DNA from: Candidatus Neomarinimicrobiota bacterium | GTDB taxonomy: Bacteria; Fidelibacterota; Fidelibacteria; Fidelibacterales; Fidelibacteraceae | Direction of reading: 5' to 3' | Length of the DNA: 64,000 nt | NCBI GenBank assembly: GCA_021157965.1 | Contig: JAGGVO010000047.1 | Location: forward strand, 1 to 64,000 | Part shown: positions 54,260 to 63,670 of the stretch, in pieces | How the letters are laid out: each line of letters begins with the position of its first letter | Numbering within the stretch: the stretch's first letter is position 1 | Notes under the pieces: model-generated | What the model saw: the letters and a program-made list of their open reading frames with translations, nothing else | Database searches by the model: none | What the model was told of the DNA's origin: nothing | Made by a program: the position numbers and the translations under genes

Positions 54260-55915
54260 TTATTTCAGCAGTGTCATATTCCGAACTTTTACGACATTGC
54301 CTGCTTTCATCCGATAAATGTAAGATCCGGATGCTACTTTTCTGCCGTTCATATCGGTTCCATCCCAAACAAAGGAATGTTTTCCTGCATTCAGATGTGA
54401 ATTAACCAGTACTTTCACTTCTTTTCCGGTAATGTCATAGATAGCAAGTTTCACGTGTTCAGCTGTTGGAATATTAATGGATAACGTGGTGGACGGGTTG
54501 AAGGGGTTGGGGAAGTTTTGTTCAAGTGTATAGGCAAAAGGCAGTAAGGGATTGTTTTGATCGATACTGTTTGCAATTTGCGGATCCATGACAATAATGG
54601 GATAAGAGATATGATCGACAAAGGGCGCCACACCTTCATCATAGGGCACACTTGATGTATAGACAACTTCAAGGTATTCATCATCGTCCATATTGGCCAC
54701 ATCAATCACATCCCAAAAGCCGGCGTCACCATAGGCTGTATCGACAAATGAAAGTTCCCAATTATCGGGGGATGTAATATCTCCGCCTTTATGAGAGAGA
54801 AAGAAAATCATGGCATTGGGCGGACCGGAATATCTGGAACCGAACACAAAGTCCAGATTTCCATCTGCATCAATATCACCGTGTGAACCACCACACAGAC
54901 GTCCACCGTTAAGATAAGGTTCTGTACCTATATCAAAAAGTGCAGTCCTTTTCAATGTATCTGCTTCTTCCTGAAGAAGCCAGAGGTGACGGGTATTATC
55001 TCCGTAATAATACTCACCGGTAATGGCTTCTTTTGTCCCATCCTTATCGATATCTGCCGTTTGTACAGCCCGGAAGGAAATACCACCCGGCAAGGGAGAT
55101 AATTCGGAATATTCCCAGTCACTACCATTCCAGGTTGTCTTACTGATCACCACTTCGTCAAACGTATAGAAGGATGGTTCAATCACAGCCACATCCCATT
55201 TATTATCTCCACCGTAGGTGAAATCATGAGGTGTCGCTTCGATTTCCCAAGTTTCTGAGCCATCTCCCGCATCCGGAACATCACTGACTGTGATAACACC
55301 AAAATTGTATCCACTGTCGTTTCCTTTACGGTCGGCAAAGATGATCCGCTTGACACCATCTCCTTTGATATCTGCAATGTCCATATCAAAAATGCGGAGG
55401 TTCACATTATCCTGATCCACGATAGTCCAGGCTGCATTCGGGGCATAACCGCCTGCTCCGTCGTCAACACCGAACAGATCCGAATCACCCCCTTGATGTT
55501 CGTAAATCAGAATTCTGTATGGATTCGTTTCTGTCGAGAAATTATTGACAACTGACCAGATGAGTTCCATTTTACCATCACCATCTAAATCATCCAACAG
55601 AAGCGGTGGCCAGGTATTCTGGGCATCTACAGGAGCCACTGCACTCCAGACGACTTCCCAGTCTGTTCCATTATTTTCCAGTTTGTAAATACGTGGTACC
55701 AGCTCATCTGCTGTGTCATTCCAGTTATCATTCACGAGGTAAATTTCTCGTTTACCATCTCCATCAACATCCTCTCCGGCAACCATATCCCCTGTACCAC
55801 CATTGTTCAATGCCGAATCGGGCATTGAAATTTCCTGCACACGGGAAAAATCAATTGCGAAAAGGGAGGTTGTCACGAAAAGAGCCAGGATCACTACGCT
55901 AACAATTCGTTTCAT
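54260..55915 (-). CDS. Secreted FG-GAP/VCBS-like propeller protein with type IX-like sorting domain
   Basis: 551 residues with signal peptide MKRIVSVVILALFVTTSLFA. At least six short Ca2+-loop repeats of the D-x-D-x-D-G type are visible (DVDGDGKREI, DLDGDGKMEL, DIKGDGVKRI, DIDKDGTKEA, DIDADGNLDF, NMDDDEYLEV), typical of an FG-GAP beta-propeller. The C-terminal 85 residues start with LEQNFPNPFNPSTTLSI, contain the FlgD-like IYDITGKEVK, and end YRMKAGNVVKVRNMTLLK: the sorting domain of type IX-like secretion. Last gene of the four-gene surface operon, 48 bp after the PorV-like gene. Probably exposed on the cell surface; ligand unknown. Confidence 0.88.
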   Translation of the reverse strand: MKRIVSVVILALFVTTSLFAIDFSRVQEISMPDSALNNGGTGDMVAGEDVDGDGKREIYLVNDNWNDTADELVPRIYKLENNGTDWEVVWSAVAPVDAQNTWPPLLLDDLDGDGKMELIWSVVNNFSTETNPYRILIYEHQGGDSDLFGVDDGAGGYAPNAAWTIVDQDNVNLRIFDMDIADIKGDGVKRIIFADRKGNDSGYNFGVITVSDVPDAGDGSETWEIEATPHDFTYGGDNKWDVAVIEPSFYTFDEVVISKTTWNGSDWEYSELSPLPGGISFRAVQTADIDKDGTKEAITGEYYYGDNTRHLWLLQEEADTLKRTALFDIGTEPYLNGGRLCGGSHGDIDADGNLDFVFGSRYSGPPNAMIFFLSHKGGDITSPDNWELSFVDTAYGDAGFWDVIDVANMDDDEYLEVVYTSSVPYDEGVAPFVDHISYPIIVMDPQIANSIDQNNPLLPFAYTLEQNFPNPFNPSTTLSINIPTAEHVKLAIYDITGKEVKVLVNSHLNAGKHSFVWDGTDMNGRKVASGSYIYRMKAGNVVKVRNMTLLK

Positions 55916-55963
55916 TTGTTTCTCCTTTTCTCGTTTTCTTTTTCATCTTTAATATAACCTTTT

Positions 55964-56959
55964 TTAAAAGGATATACCCAGCGAAAACCGGTGACTGCTG
56001 GTTAGCAGTCCCAAATCAGAATATGCATAATCAATACAGAGGGTTGTCCAATCCATCAACGCCATCCGGAGTCCGGCACCCAGGGTGAGTCCGCCTTCAT
56101 CTGCAGCAAATTTATAACCGCCCCGGAGGGACACCATTTCCCGAAAAGCATATTCAAACCCCAGATTGTACTGTTCCAGGTTGTTGTTAGGATGAATCAT
56201 ATCCCCTGCAACCGTCAATCTGTGTTCTGTTTTATCCATCAGATTGGCACTTGTGCCAAAACGAAACATCACCGGAAGAGAGTATTTCTCAAATTCTTTG
56301 GGAACCTGGGGAACGGGCAGATAAGACTGCTGATCGGAATAATCGATGTAATCCCCGCTGAAACGGATTTCCGGGCCGAAGTGCATAATCGACATTCCCA
56401 ATTTCAGTCCGTGAAAACCGGTCCGGTAAATGGATCCCAAATCCAGGGACCAGGCACTGTAACCATGGTCCAGATACTCTTCACGAACCAGTTTCCCGGT
56501 TAATCCTACAGAAACGTGATCTGTGAGATAACGGGCATAGGAGAGTCCCAGCGTATAGTTGGACAATGAGAAAAATTCTCCCGTTCCGTTGGGGGCATCC
56601 AAAGAGGTGATTTCCATATCATCTGTCATCAGATAGATGGAGCTGACTGCGAACGTTCCCACATTTCCAAGGCTCATGGACAGAGCCGCTCCTCCGAAAG
56701 CCATATCCGCCGGCCATTGGGTTTGGGTAACGAAGAGTTGATTTTTTCCTCCGTCCACCAGTCCGGCAGGATTCCAGAAAACGGCTTCGGCCCCGGAAGC
56801 ACCGGTTGTATAGGCTTCACCCATACCGGCTCCCTTTGCACCCATGCCGATTTCCATAAATTGTCCCACGACAGTTCCCACAGGTGCGAAGGTTTCACCC
56901 GGAGTCACCGTTACCGTGAACAAAATCAGCAGGATAAGCATCAACGATTTATTTTGCAT
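55964..56959 (-). CDS. PorV/PorQ family outer-membrane protein
   Basis: 331-residue FadL-like barrel of the PorV/PorQ (UPF0164) family. After the signal peptide comes GQFMEIGMGAKGAGMGEAYTTGASGAEAVFWNPAGL, the hallmark N-terminal segment. The protein ends in a beta strand (SHRFSLGISF). In type IX secretion PorV shuttles substrates from the translocon to the attachment complex. Its location between two genes for sorted proteins fits that role. AGAGGA lies before the ATG. Confidence 0.9.
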   Translation of the reverse strand: MQNKSLMLILLILFTVTVTPGETFAPVGTVVGQFMEIGMGAKGAGMGEAYTTGASGAEAVFWNPAGLVDGGKNQLFVTQTQWPADMAFGGAALSMSLGNVGTFAVSSIYLMTDDMEITSLDAPNGTGEFFSLSNYTLGLSYARYLTDHVSVGLTGKLVREEYLDHGYSAWSLDLGSIYRTGFHGLKLGMSIMHFGPEIRFSGDYIDYSDQQSYLPVPQVPKEFEKYSLPVMFRFGTSANLMDKTEHRLTVAGDMIHPNNNLEQYNLGFEYAFREMVSLRGGYKFAADEGGLTLGAGLRMALMDWTTLCIDYAYSDLGLLTSSHRFSLGISF

Positions 56960-56980
56960 AATTCTATCCTCTTTTTCGCA

Positions 56981-58987
56981 TTACCGGACAACGACAAATT
57001 TACCGACTTTTGTCCCCAGGGATGGTGAATCAACTACATACATATAGATACCCGGGGCTGCTTCCTGATCATTCCGGGTTAACAGATCCCATTCGGCAAC
57101 AGAATCCCTGGCATCGGGGTACCCTTCGCCGACACGGACAGTTTCACCGGCATGAATTTCATCTACAAAATCCCCATCTATGGTAAAGATTTTAATAGTA
57201 GCATCGGCAGGCAGATTGATGAACTGCAATCGGTGTTCCCAGGGATTGGCACTACTGGGAATCCGGTTATTCCATATCGCACTGCCCACATAGGGATTGG
57301 GAACAACTTTAACATCATCCAGATTTTCCGTCGCAACCGGTGTGGCAGGCGAAACAGGATAAAAAGCATTTGGATCCCGCATGGATGTCGCCTGTACTCC
57401 AATGGGCGGATCCGTGATTTCAATACTGACCGATTGGACCGTATAGTAATAATCAAACCCGAATTTTACATCGCTGTCGAAGATTTGATACACGGATGCT
57501 TTTTTCCCCAGCGGCGGCGGCCAGTTGTCGTTTACCATAAAGGTATCAATGGTGACCCAGAGCAGGTCGCCGGTTGCCGTTTTTTCGCTGGCTTTATAGG
57601 CAATATATCCGGCAAAATTTGGATGAGATTCGGGAGAATCATCCCATATAAGATTCACACCCTGGAACCCGCCGGCTTCATCCACCACTTCCTGCACCTC
57701 CACATTGGGTGCCGGAGGAATCAATTCATCAATAGGAATATCATAATCATGATCGACCATATATTGTGCCATCTTCATGATATTGACAAATTCCACCAGG
57801 CTGTACACCCCTCCGCTATCCGGATCACTGCCCACAGCCAGGGCCGTTGTGACTTTCAACGTGTCTCCAGCTTTAAATACATCCATGGGCCCAAAGGTCA
57901 GGATACCCCGGTAATCAAGGGGATAAGGGAGATTGTTACGGGGATCAATAAGCAGGTTCTCAAAAGAAGGATCCGAAATCATTCTGTCCCATGTTTCCTG
58001 GTCAGTACCGGGATCGTTATAAATGTGACAGGTATGAAAAGAATGAGGTTTCAGCTTGGGCTCTGTTTTTAAAATTTTCAAACCCAGAACTCCGGGTGTC
58101 TGCAGCGTTCCATCCTCCGCCGGATTACCAAAGTCGTCCGGATGGCCGTCAAAGGCATCATATTCCGGATTATCCCCGTCGAACATCATGATCATGGAGC
58201 TGTCAATATCATCCATGCTTAAACCGTGATCCCGTCCCTTCATCTGGGGGAAGGCTTCGATCCAATCCCAATCCACACCATTACTTACAACATGATCATC
58301 CTGATTGGAAAAGCGGTATTCAGCACCCCAGTGGGGAAGCTTGCTCACATCTCCGTCAAAACGGATGGTAAAATAGAAGTCATCCAGATCCCTGTCTGTA
58401 TCGGGATATCCGTCTCCATCCGTATCAATCCCCACATTAATAATATCATATTCATAGATGATAAAATCGGAAGCAAAATCAGCACTCCAGGCATAAGTCC
58501 GCTCAATCACTTTCACACCAAGGGGAAAGTGGTTGCTTGCCAGGGGCGCATTGACATCATAATACTCGGTATAGGATTCCTGTTCAGCCTTTTTGGCATC
58601 TTCACCGGTATACATGGTGACAGGAGCGAGGGGAGAAAACTCCTGATCATCTCCCTGTGTGGAATGAAATTCTCCGTCAACAAAAGCAGACAACCAGATG
58701 GTGCCCCTGTACAGATAGGAATTCCCTGTTCCACCGGGATAATCACAGGATGGTGTCCTGTCGGTATAGGCATCATCACCCATATAGCTAAAGTTAGTGA
58801 TCCGGTTCCACAAGACACCGATTTTGTGCCAGTCCCAATCCGATTCCACGATGGGACTTTCAGCAGCATAGGCATTTTTCCGCATAAGAAAGTGATTTTT
58901 TTCGGCATCTGCGCCATAAAGAACCGGACTCATGAGCAATATCAGCACCAGTACCGTTGATAATATTTTATATTGTTTCATGATCAT
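56981..58987 (-). CDS. Large secreted protein with type IX-like C-terminal sorting domain
   Basis: 668 residues, unrecognised N-terminal two thirds. A signal peptide (residues 1-26) is followed by acidic, Trp/Tyr-rich sequence with several D-x-D-x-D-G-like turns (GIDTDGDGYPDTDRDLDD). A fibronectin-type-III-like stretch (about 450-545, VNLIWDDSPE...FAGYIAYKAS) and a C-terminal domain with VVPNPYVGSA and TIKIFTIDGDFVDEI, ending APGIYMYVVDSPSLGTKVGKFVVVR, form the sorting module. The ATG at 58987 has GGGAGG at six bases. It lies 28 bp after the TonB receptor, the position of SusD-type partners, but no SusD features are seen. Confidence 0.82.
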   Translation of the reverse strand: MIMKQYKILSTVLVLILLMSPVLYGADAEKNHFLMRKNAYAAESPIVESDWDWHKIGVLWNRITNFSYMGDDAYTDRTPSCDYPGGTGNSYLYRGTIWLSAFVDGEFHSTQGDDQEFSPLAPVTMYTGEDAKKAEQESYTEYYDVNAPLASNHFPLGVKVIERTYAWSADFASDFIIYEYDIINVGIDTDGDGYPDTDRDLDDFYFTIRFDGDVSKLPHWGAEYRFSNQDDHVVSNGVDWDWIEAFPQMKGRDHGLSMDDIDSSMIMMFDGDNPEYDAFDGHPDDFGNPAEDGTLQTPGVLGLKILKTEPKLKPHSFHTCHIYNDPGTDQETWDRMISDPSFENLLIDPRNNLPYPLDYRGILTFGPMDVFKAGDTLKVTTALAVGSDPDSGGVYSLVEFVNIMKMAQYMVDHDYDIPIDELIPPAPNVEVQEVVDEAGGFQGVNLIWDDSPESHPNFAGYIAYKASEKTATGDLLWVTIDTFMVNDNWPPPLGKKASVYQIFDSDVKFGFDYYYTVQSVSIEITDPPIGVQATSMRDPNAFYPVSPATPVATENLDDVKVVPNPYVGSAIWNNRIPSSANPWEHRLQFINLPADATIKIFTIDGDFVDEIHAGETVRVGEGYPDARDSVAEWDLLTRNDQEAAPGIYMYVVDSPSLGTKVGKFVVVR

Positions 58988-59015
58988 TCATGACCTCCCG
59001 TTCACTGAGGGGTTA

Positions 59016-61901
59016 TCAAAACTGGACGGACATTCCAAAACGGAATTGCCGTTCATTACTATAGACCTGCGGACTCCGGGTCATTTCGCCGGAGAGCTCA
59101 TTATACCGGATGATTGACGGATCATCATATAGCTCATAATACCTGGCGTTGCCTATCCAGTCCACATTTTGCCTGTTCATCAGGTTGAACACATCCATAA
59201 AGACCTGTAAATCGGCAAAACCGACATCGAATGTCCGGTTGATGCGCAAATCCAGGTTTGCAGTCCAGGGCATTCTGGCATCGTTGGGAACACTGGAGTT
59301 ATAGGATGTATATGGCAGACCGCTGCCGTATTTAAAGAGCAGGTTTGCCCGCCAGTTTCTGAGAAGGGCATTAAATTTTTTCGAAGACGCCAACGTCAGT
59401 GTCGCATTTACGGTGTGTGTCTGATCATACCCGAGGATATTCATTCGCTTAGCACTGTCGTACTCACCGGCACCTTCCGTATAGGATGTACTCCGTCCCT
59501 TCGCGACAGAAAAGGTGTAGTTGGCACTAAAACCCCAACCATCATTCAGTCTTTTCTGAAGAGCAAATTCAAGTCCCTTGATGTTTGCATAATCGGCATT
59601 CTGAAAAATCCGCACTTCAGTCCCCTGCAATTTCCGCAGAACGAACTTGTAATTATCAATCAGATTGGTCACGTCCTTCACATAACCGGTCACTGAGGCT
59701 TTCAAATCCGGTGTAAACAGGTGTTCAAGGCCGATATCATAAGCGACTGTTTTCTCGGGTTTCAAATTGGGATTTCCCACCCAGTTACCTGCTTTTGTCA
59801 AGCCGGTATACGTGTGATTTCTGTAGAGAAAGTAGGCGTCAGGACGCTGGAAATAGTGGCCGTATGTAAAATGCAGAACCGTCCTGTCCGTGATGGGGTG
59901 AGATATACCCAGTCTGGGACTCAGCTGATGATGGGGATCGGGAGATACGGGATCATTAAGGACGGGCGTGCCAAGTGAATCCAATGTTGAGAAAGGTTCT
60001 TCGAAATTCGAGGGATAATAAATCGGGTCACCCCATCCATTGGGATTGAAATAATCATAGCGCAGACCGATAAGGGCGATCAATCCTTCAAATTCCATCT
60101 TATCCTGGGTATAGATTCCCAGATCGATGGTATTTTCATTCCACTTATCTTTCCGGGGAAACGAGGGACCCAGGGTCCAACTGATATTTTCGACATCGGA
60201 CTCATGGAGATTGAGTTCAAATCCGGTCTTAACCAGATGGTTGCGGGTTACCTGGCTTACAAGGTCCCCTTTGAGAGTCCGGGAAACCGATTCCTGGTGT
60301 CTGTATCCCGGATCATCACCGCGAATCCACCAGTAATTATCTTCCCTTTCCCGGTAGATGGGATGAGGGCCTTCTTTACTGACATCCCATTCCAGATCCT
60401 CTTCCGTATCACCGTCTCCATCCCGGTCATCTACGTCCGGTGTGGCATAATGATATTGGGAAAAGAAATTCTGAAAACGGAGTTCATAATATGTTTTAGA
60501 ACTCAGAGTATGGGTCCATACGAGATACATGTTGTTGCTCTCTTTGGCATAATTCCACAGGTAGTCCTGCATGCCGCCCACATAGTATTCCTGAATTTTA
60601 TCATACACCCTCCCATTGACGGAATCAAGACTGACAGGCGTGATTTTCCCTTGTTCGTCGCTATAGTCGTTGGGATTGTTCACATAATTATAGATTACCA
60701 ACAGGCTGTCGTCTGCTTCAGTATATTCATACTTTTGAATAGGATAATCACCTTCCGGTCCATATTTGGAAGCAGGAAGATAGAACTGATCCCATTCTGA
60801 GGAAGAATAAAGACCGCCAATTGCCAGTTTTGTATTTTTAGTGGGTTTGAATGTGAGTTTCCCCTGAAAATTATTGCTGTAGGAATTTTGGTTTATCATA
60901 TAGCTCTGGCTTCGGTCAGTTACGTCGGCTGAGACAAAAAAGGTTGCGGGACCTTCAAATATTTTTTCCGTAAAGGGAATGGGACCACTCAGGCTGAACT
61001 GATACAGTTGTTCCAGCTTATGCTGGTATTTGGTTCCATAGAGGAGAGAATCCACATGGACCGTATCTACGCCACCACCGGTCAGTGAATCATAACGGGT
61101 ATGAACATCATAGGTTCCCAGCCATGTCTCCCGTTCACCCATCAGGGCTTCATTGACGGCCGTACCAAGACTTGTAGTCGTCACTTTAAAAAGGCCTTTG
61201 AGTTTTGAGCTCCCTTCTTTCATTGCCAGATTGAGAACACCGGACTGTACATTACCGTATTCGGCACTGAAACCACCAAGAGTTACTTCCAGTTCCTGAA
61301 TACTCTGTTCAGGGATATTCGCCGTAAAACCACCAAGATCACCGGAGTATTTACCGGCAGGATCCCGTACGGGGATTCCGTCAACCAGGACCAGCACTTC
61401 ACCGCTTCGGCCTCCCCGGAAATTGTTACCGACCACACCGGCCTGATTACGGGCAATATCACGGAAATTTTCAATGGGTTGCATGGTGATATCTTCACTG
61501 GATACCGAGTGGCGGGACGTGAATTCATCTTTCTTCAACAGGGGACGCTCCGCAACAACGATAACCTCACCTGTTCTCAGCGCTTCGGTCGTCATTTGAA
61601 AATCAATGGTTGTTGTAAGTCCCATGCTCACCTGGATATCCTGAACAGTTACAGGTGCATATCCGATCATGGACGAGCGAATTGTATAGTCGCCCGGCGG
61701 AACGTTCAGAATTACATAAAATCCGTTCTCGTCTGTTGCTGCCCCCATGGTGGTACCTTCCAGAAAGACATTCACCCCGGCCAGGGGCTGCCCCGTACCG
61801 GCATCTGTGACTGTCCCGACAATTTTTCCGGCAGTACTTGCCCATGCCATGGTTCCGGTAACACAGATTAAAACGACGATTGCCATAATAAACTTTCGCA
61901 T
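59016..61901 (-). CDS. TonB-dependent receptor with carboxypeptidase-regulatory-like N-terminal domain
   Basis: 961-residue outer-membrane receptor. After the signal peptide comes an Ig-like CarboxypepD_reg domain (about 23-110: GKIVGTVTDAGTGQPLAGVNVFLEGT), then the plug (FRDIARNQAGVVGNNFRGGRSGEVLVLVDGIPVRDP and SAEYGNVQSGVLNL). A long 22-strand-type barrel follows, ending in Phe (RFGMSVQF). The ATG at 61901 has GGAGG at six bases. First gene of the four-gene operon. The substrate could be a polymer fragment, peptide or siderophore; no Fur box is visible upstream. Confidence 0.92.
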   Translation of the reverse strand: MRKFIMAIVVLICVTGTMAWASTAGKIVGTVTDAGTGQPLAGVNVFLEGTTMGAATDENGFYVILNVPPGDYTIRSSMIGYAPVTVQDIQVSMGLTTTIDFQMTTEALRTGEVIVVAERPLLKKDEFTSRHSVSSEDITMQPIENFRDIARNQAGVVGNNFRGGRSGEVLVLVDGIPVRDPAGKYSGDLGGFTANIPEQSIQELEVTLGGFSAEYGNVQSGVLNLAMKEGSSKLKGLFKVTTTSLGTAVNEALMGERETWLGTYDVHTRYDSLTGGGVDTVHVDSLLYGTKYQHKLEQLYQFSLSGPIPFTEKIFEGPATFFVSADVTDRSQSYMINQNSYSNNFQGKLTFKPTKNTKLAIGGLYSSSEWDQFYLPASKYGPEGDYPIQKYEYTEADDSLLVIYNYVNNPNDYSDEQGKITPVSLDSVNGRVYDKIQEYYVGGMQDYLWNYAKESNNMYLVWTHTLSSKTYYELRFQNFFSQYHYATPDVDDRDGDGDTEEDLEWDVSKEGPHPIYREREDNYWWIRGDDPGYRHQESVSRTLKGDLVSQVTRNHLVKTGFELNLHESDVENISWTLGPSFPRKDKWNENTIDLGIYTQDKMEFEGLIALIGLRYDYFNPNGWGDPIYYPSNFEEPFSTLDSLGTPVLNDPVSPDPHHQLSPRLGISHPITDRTVLHFTYGHYFQRPDAYFLYRNHTYTGLTKAGNWVGNPNLKPEKTVAYDIGLEHLFTPDLKASVTGYVKDVTNLIDNYKFVLRKLQGTEVRIFQNADYANIKGLEFALQKRLNDGWGFSANYTFSVAKGRSTSYTEGAGEYDSAKRMNILGYDQTHTVNATLTLASSKKFNALLRNWRANLLFKYGSGLPYTSYNSSVPNDARMPWTANLDLRINRTFDVGFADLQVFMDVFNLMNRQNVDWIGNARYYELYDDPSIIRYNELSGEMTRSPQVYSNERQFRFGMSVQF

Positions 61902-62328
61902 TGACATCCTCCGTTTAGGATTCAATTTTATACCATCTACATGTGGCTCTCCATGTGGTTCTCCACTCTGGCACAAAACAATTGTTTATGTTTCTAAATA
62001 GTCAGGAATCATCAAATGGCAATATAGCTGATGAGATTTTAAAATTCTACAAATAAATAATTTTTTTCATTGAGATTGATGAAATAATATCGTCGTCTTA
62101 TCCTTTTAAACAATGATCAATACCCGACAATACATGCCTTATATCAGTCTTCCATCCCATAATAAATCCAAAGTTTTAACACCAACCTACTTTTATAATA
62201 TCTTAAGATATTTTCATGAAATTATGATATAAATTCAGCCTTTGGACAGACAATTCATTTTAATATCGGAGGAGTTTAATTAGATTTTCAGTAAAGATTT
62301 ATTAAAGATCAATGATTGGAGAACTGCC
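61902..62328. other. Divergent promoter region without genes
   Basis: 427 bp between the TonB receptor and the HGSNAT-like gene. A 12-bp tandem duplication (ATGTGG(C/T)TCTCC, 61941-61952 and 61953-61964) lies in the receptor leader. The rest is AT-rich, with likely promoters for both sides; TATGAT at 62223 could be a -10 for the rightward gene. No coding or structured RNA signal seen. Confidence 0.6.
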
Positions 62329-63564
62329 ATGGCAGAATTACGAAAAGACCGTATTGAAGCAATTGATGTTTTTCGTGGATTGACTATTTTTCTCATGTTC
62401 ATTGTCATCGCCATCGGGGCGGGAGGATACCGGGATCTGCCCCAAACCGGATCCTGGTTCGGAAGCCTTCCCGTTTCCACCTGGAATCATGCAGATGTTG
62501 CCTGGGAGCGTTTTGTTGAAGCCAAAACGTCTGAAAGCTTTTCGGAAGAAGAAATCAACGCCATGCCCGAAGCGGCCTTGAAAAATGTTGGACTAACTCT
62601 GACGGATTTGGTAGCTCCTTTCTTCATTTTCATAGTGGGATTATGCCTGCCCCTGAGCAGGGCAAAACACGGCCGGGAATGGTGGAATCACGTTTTGAGT
62701 CGCACGATTAAATTGATTCTGTTAGGTGTTTTATACATTAGCCTGATTCTGGGACTCTCCTGGTGGTGGGGTATCCTTCAGGCAATTGGAGTTTCTTATT
62801 TCATGGCTGCCGCAAGTCTTAAGCTGAACCGCAAAGGACGATGGATAACAGTATTTGGTGTATTGGCTTTTCACATGATGATGAGTCATTTCACGGATTG
62901 GTGGCTGAATTTCGGGAACACAAGCGAACCATTTTTCCGCATCAGTACCCTATCCGGCAATATGGCAAAACCCCTGCGGGTTCACTGCCTTCCATGGGTT
63001 TCTATTTCCTATGGTGCCTTGACCATTATCGGTGTAATGCTGGGAGAAGCTGTAGCAAGCAAAAATCCCAAACGTATTTTAGCGGATTCTTTCAGGCTGG
63101 GCGCCCTTTTTATGGCTATAGGCTATGCGATTCATAAAACAGGACTTTTAACCGGAGTCACATCCCTGAGCTTTAACAAGCCCGATGTGACAGCATCTTA
63201 TGCCCTTTTTACCGCGGGTCTGGCCTGTGTTGTTTTCGGCATCCTCTACTGGATCGTGGATATTAAAAAATATAAAGGATGGATTTTTCCCTTTAAACAG
63301 CTGGGTATAAATGCTCTTCTGGCTTATTTCATGCAGATTTTTATGAGGATTTTCTTCCGGGCCCTGCACCTGGAAGCTTTCTTTGCAGGCGAACCCAATG
63401 ATCAGCTGCAACAATGGGCCGGACTCTGGTCCTGGAGCGGATGGCAACACTTCTGGCTGGATAAAACAGGCTATAACGGCCTTTTCTGGGCCTTTCTGTG
63501 GAGTGTCTGCCTTTGGCTGTGTGTTTATGCCTTTAACAAGCGAAAAATTTACTGGAAATTGTAA
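62329..63564 (+). CDS. Heparan-alpha-glucosaminide N-acetyltransferase-like membrane acyltransferase (DUF5009)
   Basis: 411-residue multi-helix membrane protein. RIEAIDVFRGLTIFLMF at the N-terminus and TLTDLVAPFFIFIVGLCLPLS are typical of the HGSNAT/DUF5009/NagX family, and the final helices (GINALLAYFMQIFMRI) also fit. Family members use acetyl-CoA on one side of the membrane to acetylate sugars on the other. GGAG is seven bases before the ATG. No sugar-degradation genes are adjacent, so the substrate is unknown. Confidence 0.85.
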   Translation: MAELRKDRIEAIDVFRGLTIFLMFIVIAIGAGGYRDLPQTGSWFGSLPVSTWNHADVAWERFVEAKTSESFSEEEINAMPEAALKNVGLTLTDLVAPFFIFIVGLCLPLSRAKHGREWWNHVLSRTIKLILLGVLYISLILGLSWWWGILQAIGVSYFMAAASLKLNRKGRWITVFGVLAFHMMMSHFTDWWLNFGNTSEPFFRISTLSGNMAKPLRVHCLPWVSISYGALTIIGVMLGEAVASKNPKRILADSFRLGALFMAIGYAIHKTGLLTGVTSLSFNKPDVTASYALFTAGLACVVFGILYWIVDIKKYKGWIFPFKQLGINALLAYFMQIFMRIFFRALHLEAFFAGEPNDQLQQWAGLWSWSGWQHFWLDKTGYNGLFWAFLWSVCLWLCVYAFNKRKIYWKL

Positions 63565-63618
63565 ATCAGGATGTGGAAAAACATTTTTCACAATCAGGAA
63601 ATTTTACCATATTTTAGT

Positions 63619-63633
63619 TGAGAACGATTCTCA
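63619..63633. promoter_or_regulatory. Fur-type operator upstream of feoA
   Basis: TGAGAACGATTCTCA is a 7-1-7 inverted repeat with one mismatch, the arrangement of Fur boxes. It lies 37 bp before the feoA ATG, beside a likely -10 (TAAAAT, about 63641). Iron-dependent repression of feo is the usual role. Confidence 0.75.
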
Positions 63634-63670
63634 CTTTCTGTAAAATTATAGACTGACAAACAGGGAAAAC

